In this document: one piece after another, positions 8,853 to 15,875 of the stretch | How positions within the stretch are numbered: the stretch's first letter is position 1 | How the letters are laid out: each line of letters starts with the position of its first letter | DNA from: Noviherbaspirillum sedimenti | GTDB lineage: Bacteria; Pseudomonadota; Gammaproteobacteria; Burkholderiales; Burkholderiaceae_D | NCBI RefSeq assembly: GCF_003590835.1 | Contig: NZ_QYUQ01000002.1 | Coordinates: 3,472,001-3,536,000, forward strand | Reading direction: 5' to 3' | DNA length: 64,000 nucleotides | Notes under the pieces: generated by a model | What the model saw: the letters and a program-made list of their open reading frames with translations, nothing else | Database searches by the model: none | What the model was told of the DNA's origin: nothing | Translations under genes and position numbers: made by a program

Positions 8853-9605
8853 TCATGCCTGGCTGTTGCCCCGCTCGCACATCAGGAAAATGCTGGAACA
8901 CAGATCGGGATATTGCTGTCCCAGTTGGTAACAGCCATCCAGATACTCTTTAGAGATGATGTCCGTATTTAATAACTTGTCCCATTGGAAGTTCGCCAGT
9001 GCCTTGAAGAATATCCCGGAACGGTGTACCACCTTCAATCCTGCGGCGACGGCATCGCGCTCCAGCGTGTCCAATGAATAGGTGCAGCGGTGTCCATGCT
9101 CGGCTTCGGCCGGGGTGACGGCGGCGTTATGCGAGATCAGGCCCATTTTGACCGCGATCTGCCGCGAAGGCGCATTGGCATTCGGGCAAACCAGGAAAAA
9201 GCGTCCGCCTTCGGCGAGCCATTCGTCATTGATGCGCTTGAGCACCAGGACAGGATCATCGAGATGTTCCAGCACATGGGTCAATACGATATTGTCGTAG
9301 CGCTTCGGCAGGGTCGCGGTTTCAAACATCGAATTCACGAAATGGACTTTATCGCCCAGCTTGCGCCTTGCTTCTTCCATGGCGATGCCCGAGGCTTCCA
9401 CGCAAGTCACATCATCGAAGTGAGAAAGGAAGCGTCGCGTAAAGTCGCCTTTGAAGCTTCCCAGTTCAAGCAGGCTGCCCTGGTTGAAGAACGGGGCAAA
9501 CGACCTGATCATGAACGGATGCATCACATCGAAGTCGAAACTGTAGGCGTACTGATGGTCGGCGGTGTCTTTTATCTCGACGTTGTAATCGCGTTGCTTA
9601 CTCAT
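8853..9605 (-). CDS. Class I SAM-dependent methyltransferase
   Basis: A 250-residue methyltransferase with the Rossmann SAM-binding motif LLELGSFKGDF (about residues 41-51), an acidic residue at the end of the second strand (TCVEASG), and the HVLEHLDDP motif common in class I enzymes. It starts immediately after the stop of the GNAT gene (TAAATG), so the two are translationally linked. In this setting it probably adds a methyl group to a sugar or to an acyl substituent of the glycan, but a chain-terminating role cannot be excluded. No signal peptide or membrane segment is seen, so it is cytoplasmic. Confidence 0.82.
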   Translation of the reverse strand: MSKQRDYNVEIKDTADHQYAYSFDFDVMHPFMIRSFAPFFNQGSLLELGSFKGDFTRRFLSHFDDVTCVEASGIAMEEARRKLGDKVHFVNSMFETATLPKRYDNIVLTHVLEHLDDPVLVLKRINDEWLAEGGRFFLVCPNANAPSRQIAVKMGLISHNAAVTPAEAEHGHRCTYSLDTLERDAVAAGLKVVHRSGIFFKALANFQWDKLLNTDIISKEYLDGCYQLGQQYPDLCSSIFLMCERGNSQA

Positions 9606-10064
9606 TTAGGCATCCTTTCCGGTATGGAGCTGCATGATCGTTGATCGACCATTCTTTCTATTGATGATGAAATGCTTTTTCTCATATAGCCTGGTTGCGC
9701 CGCCATTCTGGCTATCCACCTCAAGTTCGACGCGCGCAAAGCCCTGGTCCTTGACATGCTCGATGCACTGCTCGAGCAGACGCGAGGCAATCCCGCTGCC
9801 TTGCCGCTCTTTTAACACGCTGACACTGGTAATGTAGGCAACGCGGCGCTCGCTATCGTTGCAATAGGCTGCGACCAAGCCGATCAGGATCCCGTCGGCC
9901 CAAGCTTCGAATCGCGCCGCATTGCCGGCGATCTTGTGCGCATAGCTGCTGATGTCGGTTCGGCTGCTTAAGGCCGGCACGAAGTCGGCATCGCAGCGCA
10001 TCAAGTGCGTCGCGATTTCGGTTACGCTTGCCTTGTTCAAACAGAACGCGAGCTGGTCGCTCAT
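9606..10064 (-). CDS. GNAT family N-acetyltransferase
   Basis: A 152-residue protein with the GNAT acetyl-CoA-binding core: the hydrophobic strand RVAYITSVSVLKERQGSGIA and the following helix, where RQGSGIA is the Q/RxxGxG/A pyrophosphate-binding motif. The C-terminal NGGATRLYEKKHF region is also typical. Near a DegT sugar aminotransferase it most likely N-acylates an amino sugar. Its start overlaps the stop of the glycosidase-like gene by 4 bp (ATGA), and its stop abuts the methyltransferase start. Acceptor specificity cannot be read from the sequence. Confidence 0.85.
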   Translation of the reverse strand: MSDQLAFCLNKASVTEIATHLMRCDADFVPALSSRTDISSYAHKIAGNAARFEAWADGILIGLVAAYCNDSERRVAYITSVSVLKERQGSGIASRLLEQCIEHVKDQGFARVELEVDSQNGGATRLYEKKHFIINRKNGRSTIMQLHTGKDA

Positions 10065-11029
10065 GCTTCCAGCACAGCCAAGCCAAAGCCGAAACGGCCG
10101 AATTCGTTGCCGTTGTAGAGCAAATAGACTTTGCCATCACATTCGAATACGTGCGGATAACACTGCATGTCGGAATCCCACTCGCCCGGGCTGCCTTCCA
10201 GTAGCGGATGGTCGTCGTCGCGCGTCCAGTTGCTCAGGTCGTCGGACCAGGCATGGCCGATGCGATAGCCGCGCGTGTTGTTTTTCCTGAAGTCGAATGA
10301 CTGGCGATAGCAGAAAAACATGTGGTAGCGTCCTGCGATCTTGATCACGGTGGGCAGCGCCTGGCTCTCGTCCTCACCTAGGCGGTCGCTGATGATCTGG
10401 CGCGCTTCTTCCTTGACCCAGTTGATGCCGTCTTTCGAGATTGCATGGCCGATCTTGTAAGTGCGGTCGGGCGCAGCGTCCGATGCATACTTCTTCCAGC
10501 CGGTACCGAAGATGTACCACATGTGGAAGGTGTCGCCGATGACTTTCACAAAACCGTCGCCGACCAGGCAGGGTTCGTGCAGGGAGGCGGCGAGCACAGG
10601 GCCCTCGCCCATGCGCTGAAACGTGAGTCCGTTATCGGTGCTGATGGCGAGACCGATTGCCGTATCGACGGACACCGAGACACGCCGGTTCCAGCCGCAA
10701 GTGTAGCCATAGATCGCGTCATTGTGACGCACCACATTCATCGGAAAAATGCCGTGTTCGTCGAAACAGCCCAAGCCGCCGAGCGGGATGACTGTCTTGT
10801 CGGATACGCGGATGATGTCACGCAGATTCTTGCGCATGTCGACGAAGGCGATGTGGCTCAGGTACTTGCCATTGCGCTTGTCCAGTTCGCGGGTGGAGAA
10901 ATATATCCTCACAAAATCATCAAATACCACTGTCTGCGGGGATTGTGCAAATTGCCCGTACTCGTGCGGCATCGTGTGCTGTGTCGGGTCAAATATTTTC
11001 CCGAGCTTGTTCCATTTCATTGTATGCAT
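10061..11029 (-). CDS. Glycosidase-like five-bladed beta-propeller protein (copy 2)
   Basis: A 322-residue protein whose repeated beta-strand pattern resembles the five-bladed propeller of GH43/GH32/GH130-type enzymes: VVFDDFVRIYFSTRE, GLAISTDNGLTF, GHAISKDGINW, GRYHMFFCYR and a final NWTRDDD blade. No signal peptide is visible, so it should be cytoplasmic, unlike secreted glycan-degrading hydrolases. It is clearly paralogous to the gene just upstream; both share KLGK.F, GGLG.FDE/GGVGEFDE, DGI.WVK, ED.SQA/EDEAQA and FGFGLAVL near the C-terminus. An internal ATG at 11020 (MKWNKLGK) may be the real start. Whether it hydrolyses, phosphorylyses or transfers is unknown; conserved acidic residues (FDE, GEDES, EWDSDMQ) could be catalytic. 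Confidence 0.72.
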   Translation of the reverse strand: MHTMKWNKLGKIFDPTQHTMPHEYGQFAQSPQTVVFDDFVRIYFSTRELDKRNGKYLSHIAFVDMRKNLRDIIRVSDKTVIPLGGLGCFDEHGIFPMNVVRHNDAIYGYTCGWNRRVSVSVDTAIGLAISTDNGLTFQRMGEGPVLAASLHEPCLVGDGFVKVIGDTFHMWYIFGTGWKKYASDAAPDRTYKIGHAISKDGINWVKEEARQIISDRLGEDESQALPTVIKIAGRYHMFFCYRQSFDFRKNNTRGYRIGHAWSDDLSNWTRDDDHPLLEGSPGEWDSDMQCYPHVFECDGKVYLLYNGNEFGRFGFGLAVLEA

Positions 11030-11030
11030 C

Positions 11031-11993
11031 CTACGCTAAGGTGCCGTCCAGCACGGCCAGTCCGAAACCGTACCTGCCGACCTGATCGCCCAGGTAGGCC
11101 AGATAGGTCTTGCCATCCAGTTCGAATACATGCGGATAGCTGATCATCTCGGCATCCCAGCCTTCTTCCGAAACGTCGATGCCGGCCTTCGTATCATCGC
11201 GCACCCAGTCGGTCAGGTTGGTGCTGGAAGCGTAGCCAATTCGGTAACCATTTGCTTTGCCGCGATAATGGCTGCTGTGGCGGTAACAGAAAAACATGTG
11301 GTACTTGCCATTGGCGAAGAACACGTCCGGGCTGGCTTGTGCCTCGTCTTCCTCGATGCGGCTTTCGATCAGGTCCTTGTTTTGCTTGACCCAGTGAATG
11401 CCATCCTGGGACGTGGCCATGCGGATCTTGTAGACCGGCTCCGCTCTGCCATCCACCACCTTCCATTTGCGTCCGGCGATGTACCACAGGTACCAGACAT
11501 CATTGAAGCGACGTATCTTGGGTCCGCTCAGCACAAACGGTTCATCCGGCGAATAGCTGAGGATCGGCCCGTTGCCGGCCTTGGCGAATGTCTTGCCATC
11601 GTCGCGGCTGATTGCGCAACCAATGGCGACATTGAAGGGGACGGATTCGCAACGCGTCCATCCGGCATAAAACGCCCGGACTTCGTCGCCATCGCGAATG
11701 ACGGATACGGGGTAGGTGCCGAACTCATCGAACTCGCCGACGCCGCCCAGGCCCAGGATGGGCTGTTCGCTCACATTGCGCACCTTGAACAGGTCGTCGC
11801 GATCCAGATCCACGTAGGCGGAATAGCTTACGTATTGTCCGTTTGCGTCTGCCGGCGGTCGGCAGGAGAAGTAAACGCGGACAAAGTCATCGAAAACCAG
11901 CGTTGCCGGTGCTTGTGCGAATTCCTTCAGCCAACTGCGCCCTTTTACTTCCTGCGGAGAAAAGACCTTGCCTAGTTTTTTCCATGTAAACAT
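11031..11993 (-). CDS. Glycosidase-like five-bladed beta-propeller protein (copy 1)
   Basis: The first of two tandem paralogues. I place the start at 11993 (MFTWKKLGKVFSPQE), which aligns with the KWNKLGKIF start of copy 2; ATG at 12011 adds six residues. The protein of about 320 residues has the same propeller blades: LVFDDFVRVYFSCR, GCAISRDDGKTF, MATSQDGIHWVK, GKYHMFFCYR and YGFGLAVLDG. Acidic candidates are in VGEFDEFGTYP, EEDEAQASPD and EEGWDAEMISYPH, each mirrored in copy 2. The copies look roughly 40-50 percent identical by eye. No signal peptide is seen. One base separates it from copy 2. Its presence between WbqC and GNAT genes suggests a role in making or trimming an unusual sugar. 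Confidence 0.72.
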   Translation of the reverse strand: MFTWKKLGKVFSPQEVKGRSWLKEFAQAPATLVFDDFVRVYFSCRPPADANGQYVSYSAYVDLDRDDLFKVRNVSEQPILGLGGVGEFDEFGTYPVSVIRDGDEVRAFYAGWTRCESVPFNVAIGCAISRDDGKTFAKAGNGPILSYSPDEPFVLSGPKIRRFNDVWYLWYIAGRKWKVVDGRAEPVYKIRMATSQDGIHWVKQNKDLIESRIEEDEAQASPDVFFANGKYHMFFCYRHSSHYRGKANGYRIGYASSTNLTDWVRDDTKAGIDVSEEGWDAEMISYPHVFELDGKTYLAYLGDQVGRYGFGLAVLDGTLA

Positions 11994-12016
11994 ATGTGCA
12001 ATGCGTTCCATACTTG

Positions 12017-12715
12017 TCAGATCAGTTCATGGTGCGATTCGATACACTCGCGGATGACGCCGGGTGCATTGAACATCATCACGTCGATGATGGAGAGCCA
12101 GGGGACGAAAGGATGATCGAACTGCGTGTATTCGAATGGCCTGGATTTAATAAACTTCAAATCGATGCCACTCTCCTTGAATTCGTCCCTGGAGTAGAGT
12201 TCCAGGCCACCGATCGCATTGAGATAGGTGTCGGCGCCCACGGCCTCGCATAAGGCGAGCACTTTATCCTGATTCTTCAAATCATGATCAATGGCAATGC
12301 TCGAGGAGACCTTGATTTCCGTCGCAATGCCCAGGTGCTCACAGGTTTGGACCAGCGAGTGATGCAAAAAGCCAAACAGGTTCGCATCCGCATGCCGCAC
12401 GATGCGCTCGACCAGCGGAAATGTTTGCGCGAAATACGGCGCACGCCGATACGTTCCCTTGATCTGGTTCAATAATTTGTCGCGGTTGAAATCTGCGGCA
12501 AGTTCCCGTTTGCATACATCCAGGCTGTCCGAATCATTTTTCAACGGCAACGAAAACATAACATCATTGCCGTTTTGCAACATTCTATTTCGGTTGATCC
12601 AACCTTTCTTTGTGTATTTGATGTTGTCATACACGATGAACAGGTCAACTGACTGGATCAACTGGAAGTAGCCAATATAGGGGAAAAAATAGGGCTGCAT
12701 GATGGCGACTTTCAT
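12017..12715 (-). CDS. WbqC-like family protein
   Basis: A 232-residue member of the WbqC family, found in O-antigen and other sugar clusters next to DegT aminotransferases. It is thought to help convert or activate an acylated amino sugar, but its reaction is not established. The start at 12715 gives the diagnostic N-terminus MKVAIMQPYFFPYIGYFQLI and has a GAAGG ribosome binding site 4-5 bases upstream; earlier in-frame ATGs at 12742 and 12826 would overlap or crowd the aminotransferase gene. Further family marks are FIVYDNIKYTKKGWINRN and GADTYLNAIGG. It lies 32 bp downstream of the DegT gene, consistent with joint function. Confidence 0.86.
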   Translation of the reverse strand: MKVAIMQPYFFPYIGYFQLIQSVDLFIVYDNIKYTKKGWINRNRMLQNGNDVMFSLPLKNDSDSLDVCKRELAADFNRDKLLNQIKGTYRRAPYFAQTFPLVERIVRHADANLFGFLHHSLVQTCEHLGIATEIKVSSSIAIDHDLKNQDKVLALCEAVGADTYLNAIGGLELYSRDEFKESGIDLKFIKSRPFEYTQFDHPFVPWLSIIDVMMFNAPGVIRECIESHHELI

Positions 12716-12747
12716 GCGTCCTTCGTTATTGTGAGAATTCATTCCGA

Positions 12748-13866
12748 CTACATTGATTGGGCAGCAATCAGTTGGGTAATTCGGTCGATTTGTTCGGTCT
12801 CCAGGGCCGGGTAAATCGGCAGGCAAAGGATCTTTTGCGCAGCGGCGGAAGCCACGGGAAGATTGGCGGGATCTGCCGATGGCAAGCCTCGGTACATCGG
12901 AAAGTCGGAAATCAGGGGGTAGAAATAACGGCGTGGGTGAATGCCGTTTTCCTTGAGCGTATGGTAGAGATCGTCACGACTGATAGGATAGTCGGGCTGT
13001 ACCAGGACCGGAAAATAAGAATAGTTGGCAAGCTTCTCGCCGGCGTCGGCCAGGCAATGAATGCCTTTAACCCCGGCCAGACGTTCTCGATATGTGGCAT
13101 CAATTTCTTTGCGGCGCGCGAGCGCTTTATCAATGTGTTCCAGTTGCAATAAACCAAAGGCGGCATTGATTTCACTCATTTTGCCATTGATCCCGGGCGC
13201 GACCACAGTCACTTCGCCTACGTGGCCAAAATTCTTCAACTGATCGATGCGGGTTTTGGTTTTTGCATCAGGGCAAACAATCGCGCCACCCTCAAAGGTG
13301 TTAAACACTTTGGTGGCATGAAAACTAAGTACCGACAGGTCGCCATGCCTCAGAATACTGCCGCCATGGTCTTGCACGCCAAAGGCATGCGCCGCATCGT
13401 AGATCACCCGGAGGTTGTAGTTGTCGGCGATTTTTTGAATTGCTTCGATATCGCAAGGGTGCCCATAGCAGTGGACCGGCATGATTGCGGTCGTGTGCGG
13501 GGTGATCGCGGCTTCAATTCTGGCCGGATCCAGATTGAGCGTATTCGGGTCGACGTCCACAAATACTGGCTTGATGCCGTTCCACAGAAGCGAGTGAGAA
13601 GTCGCTACAAATGAATACGGGGTCGTGATGACCTCGCCAGTAATGCGCAGCGATTGCAGGGCCGTGACCAAGGCGATGGTGCCATTGGTAAACAATGCGA
13701 TGTGATTGACCCCGAGATATTTGCACAGCGCCTCTTCCAGTTGTTGATGGAACGGGCCGCCGTTGGTCAAAATCTTGTTGCTCCAGATTTTTTCCAGGTA
13801 AGGCAGAAAATCTTCCAGGGGCGGGAGGTAGGGTTGGGTGACGTAGATGGGGTCGGATTTATTCAT
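12748..13866 (-). CDS. DegT/DnrJ/EryC1/StrS family sugar aminotransferase
   Basis: A 372-residue PLP-dependent aminotransferase that transfers an amino group to a keto nucleotide sugar. The cofactor aspartate is D157 in YDAAHAFG and the Schiff-base lysine is K186 in SFHATKVFNTFEGG; the N-terminal GGPFHQQLEEALCKYLG segment and the TTPYSFVATS loop are typical. Its start ATG lies within the last codons of the small upstream ORF (8 bp overlap with TAA), a sign of translational coupling. The keto-sugar supplier is not obvious in the window, so the substrate may come from general metabolism or from an enzyme encoded elsewhere. With WbqC and GNAT it forms an amino-sugar modification unit. Confidence 0.92.
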   Translation of the reverse strand: MNKSDPIYVTQPYLPPLEDFLPYLEKIWSNKILTNGGPFHQQLEEALCKYLGVNHIALFTNGTIALVTALQSLRITGEVITTPYSFVATSHSLLWNGIKPVFVDVDPNTLNLDPARIEAAITPHTTAIMPVHCYGHPCDIEAIQKIADNYNLRVIYDAAHAFGVQDHGGSILRHGDLSVLSFHATKVFNTFEGGAIVCPDAKTKTRIDQLKNFGHVGEVTVVAPGINGKMSEINAAFGLLQLEHIDKALARRKEIDATYRERLAGVKGIHCLADAGEKLANYSYFPVLVQPDYPISRDDLYHTLKENGIHPRRYFYPLISDFPMYRGLPSADPANLPVASAAAQKILCLPIYPALETEQIDRITQLIAAQSM

Positions 13867-14059
13867 TCAATTCTTCGCTAATCCAGATGTGATCTATTGC
13901 AGAAGGAGCGTTGGCCGGATCTGCAGTGCCAATGTGCCACACGGGAAATGCAATATTGATCTTGTTTAATTTGGCCAGTTTGTCGGTTGGACATTCCACA
14001 AAGAAACAGCGCCTCAATTGTTGCCGTCCTGGACGCAGCCTTCCGGACGCTTCTCTCAT
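13859..14059 (-). CDS. Small unknown ORF or C-terminal gene remnant
   Basis: A 66-residue reading frame whose stop overlaps the DegT start by 8 bp, as expected for a real upstream gene of the operon. The ATG at 14059 is only one base after a GGAGG sequence, which is too close for a good start, and an in-frame stop lies at 14072-14074, so the frame cannot extend further. The last 49 residues (from CFFVECPTDKLAKL to IWISEELNE) look protein-like, while the first 17 look like read-through of non-coding DNA. I suspect the C-terminal remnant of a larger enzyme that lost its 5' part, or a small gene with a non-ATG start. I do not recognise the family. Confidence 0.35.
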   Translation of the reverse strand: MREASGRLRPGRQQLRRCFFVECPTDKLAKLNKINIAFPVWHIGTADPANAPSAIDHIWISEELNE

Positions 14060-14243
14060 GCCTCCAGAATTTTACCCTACGATACGCACAGGAAGTCTTT
14101 TGGGAATCGAAAAATTTTGTCAATATGGAAAGATTTTTGGTGAAATGGATACCTCGAAGGTCGCGGTGGCATTGGATGCGCCGCACGATGGGGCCGGGAC
14201 GGGCACACAAACTCTTTCAGGGTGTTGCCGCTGAGCGGTGGTT
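14060..14243. other. A+T-rich spacer between wzz and the small ORF
   Basis: These 184 bp break the otherwise gapless operon. On the minus strand I see TTGACA followed by an A/T-rich tract but no well-spaced -10. It may be the scar of a deleted gene whose 3' end survives as the neighbouring 66-codon frame. Confidence 0.3.
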
Positions 14244-15092
14244 TTAGGAAGCGAAAACTTTTCTTCCCGCTAAAAACATTAGCCCAAATAATATGCCGGC
14301 AATCGCAGAGGATAAGACAATCAACGCTTTATTCGGCTCCACTGGACCGCTTGGCGCATAAATAGGCGTGACTAGCGTCGTACCTTTTGTTTGCGGCTCC
14401 GCCAGATCCAGCTGCTTGTCATTTATCTGGTTTCTTAATTCCGTTATTTCATGGTCTTTTGTCATTAACGTGGCCAATAACAAGGCTGAAGCGGAAAACT
14501 TGCCGTCATCGAAGACGAATTTCATGTCCTTTACCGGAAGCAGGGCTAATAATTTTTCCGCCTCTGCAAGCTTCCTTTCCAGGGTATGAAGCTGAGATTT
14601 TTTTGTGTCCAGGATAGGCTTGGATAACGCCCCCTGGTTTTTGCTGACATCCGAAATTACTGATGTAAGGCAGCGTTGCGCAGCGTCGGGCGACAATCCT
14701 TTAAACCGGATGCTCACAATCGGGGCATTTTTGTTCGCAACTGGCTTCAGCTGGCTTGCCAAAACCTGGCCGGGAGAGGGGAGTGCTTTCTCTACCTGAC
14801 ATGCATTGAAAGTCTCACTCGAATAATAAAGAGGCAGCTTTAATTTTTCTGCAAGGATACTCGGCACCTCGACGGGAGTGCCGGCAACCATTGCCATTTC
14901 CAGATTCGCCGATGCTTCAAATTTGGCGGGCGTCAGCATGGCGTATGTTCCGCCAAGCAACAAGCAAATGAGGGTAGACGCAATGATCCAGCGCTTGCCG
15001 TCCTTAAAAAACTGAACGATATCGTGCAAATTCATTTCTTCTTCAGGAATCGTGGTGATGTTTGATGGCGTTGCTAGGAGAATATTTTGCAT
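14244..15092 (-). CDS. wzz: Wzz-type chain-length determinant protein
   Basis: A 282-residue inner-membrane protein with two membrane segments flanking a periplasmic, partly coiled-coil domain. Segment 1 is around residues 35-53 (WIIASTLICLLLGGTYAML) and segment 2 near the C-terminus (ALIVLSSAIAGILFGLMFLAG), preceded by the proline-rich YAPSGPVEPNK typical of Wzz. The N-terminal IPEEEMNLHDI matches the usual E-(I/M)-xLxDL entry of the family, which supports the start at 15092 over an internal ATG at 15035. It sets the modal length of the Wzy-made polymer. It is the first gene of the leftward operon, which is common for wzz in Wzy-dependent clusters. Confidence 0.85.
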   Translation of the reverse strand: MQNILLATPSNITTIPEEEMNLHDIVQFFKDGKRWIIASTLICLLLGGTYAMLTPAKFEASANLEMAMVAGTPVEVPSILAEKLKLPLYYSSETFNACQVEKALPSPGQVLASQLKPVANKNAPIVSIRFKGLSPDAAQRCLTSVISDVSKNQGALSKPILDTKKSQLHTLERKLAEAEKLLALLPVKDMKFVFDDGKFSASALLLATLMTKDHEITELRNQINDKQLDLAEPQTKGTTLVTPIYAPSGPVEPNKALIVLSSAIAGILFGLMFLAGRKVFAS

Positions 15093-15489
15093 GCGGCCTA
15101 TGCTGTTCGTTTAGGCTGACCAAGTCGCCAGATGAAGGGGTGTCATGGTGCCAAAGCAAATGCACGGGTCTTTGGGCTCCCGGCTTTGACAATACGCTCC
15201 ATTGCAAGAATCCTCTGGCCGGAATCGGATACACAGAATTTTATTGATTTATTACAATAAATCAATAAAACAAATTTGTCAAAACAGAGTTGTTTAGTGG
15301 TGGAGAAATGTCAAAAAGTATTATCGAGGCCAACAGGCAGTGGGCCCGCTATGTTTCCTTTTACACTACGATCAGATTGCATTCATTATTGGATTACGTA
15401 CCACCAGCGACGTAGGAGAAACAGCTCGATTCCTCCAAGGTAACAATGAAATCGGGGGGAACATCCAACTCTGTCCCAAGAGGCATGCC
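15093..15489. other. Divergent intergenic region between the glycan operon and the potassium-channel pair
   Basis: About 400 bp without a convincing gene. It must hold the leftward promoter for the glycan operon and the rightward promoter for the DUF6394 gene. The striking element is the A+T-only palindrome at 15239-15270, described separately. I found no convincing -35/-10 pair for either direction. Confidence 0.5.
15239..15270. promoter_or_regulatory. Perfect 15-bp A+T-rich inverted repeat
   Basis: Arms TTTTATTGATTTATT (15239-15253) and its exact complement (15256-15270) are separated by two bases. The repeat is nearly pure A/T, so a terminator is unlikely, and no T-tract or GC stem follows. 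The position between divergent transcription units suits an operator or a nucleoid-protein (H-NS/MvaT-like) nucleation site. Confidence 0.55.
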
Positions 15490-15873
15490 ATGAATCTGGA
15501 AAAGGTCATTTTTGCGTTTTTCATCGTTTTCGCTGCCACCCTCAATTTCGGCTTTTTTATAGGGGATATCGACCGTCCGGAACTTCACAACATCTATGAG
15601 CTGTTCGCGGCCATCGTGGTCAACATGATTGCCACCGTGCTCAAGTTCGGCGACCGCACCCAGATTGGCGCCGTGCTGCTTTCCACCAGCCTGGTGGCCG
15701 ACCTCCAGTTGATTACGGCGGCGGTGATCTGGGCGATCGCGGTGCACATCAATGGCACTGGCATGACACCGGAAGTCACCTCGAGCGTCGTCTCCCTCTC
15801 CGGCGGCGCCCTGCTGGCCAATATCATTTCCGTCACAATGCTCGTGGTTGAAACGGTCATGATGCGGCGCTAG
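15490..15873 (+). CDS. Small membrane protein, DUF6394-like
   Basis: A protein of 127 residues with three or four hydrophobic segments (VIFAFFIVFAATLNFGFF, LFAAIVVNMIATVLKFG, LVADLQLITAAVIWAIAV, and a C-terminal LLANIISVTMLVVETVMM). I place the start at 15490 (MNLEKVIFAFF), with AAGAGG upstream; an ATG at 15340 would add 50 non-membrane residues. I recall DUF6394 proteins encoded beside TrkA-domain potassium channels, and here the channel gene begins 2 bp downstream, so the two are surely cotranscribed. It may be an accessory subunit of the channel, but that is inference. No enzymatic motif is seen. Confidence 0.7.
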   Translation: MNLEKVIFAFFIVFAATLNFGFFIGDIDRPELHNIYELFAAIVVNMIATVLKFGDRTQIGAVLLSTSLVADLQLITAAVIWAIAVHINGTGMTPEVTSSVVSLSGGALLANIISVTMLVVETVMMRR

Positions 15874-15875
15874 TC

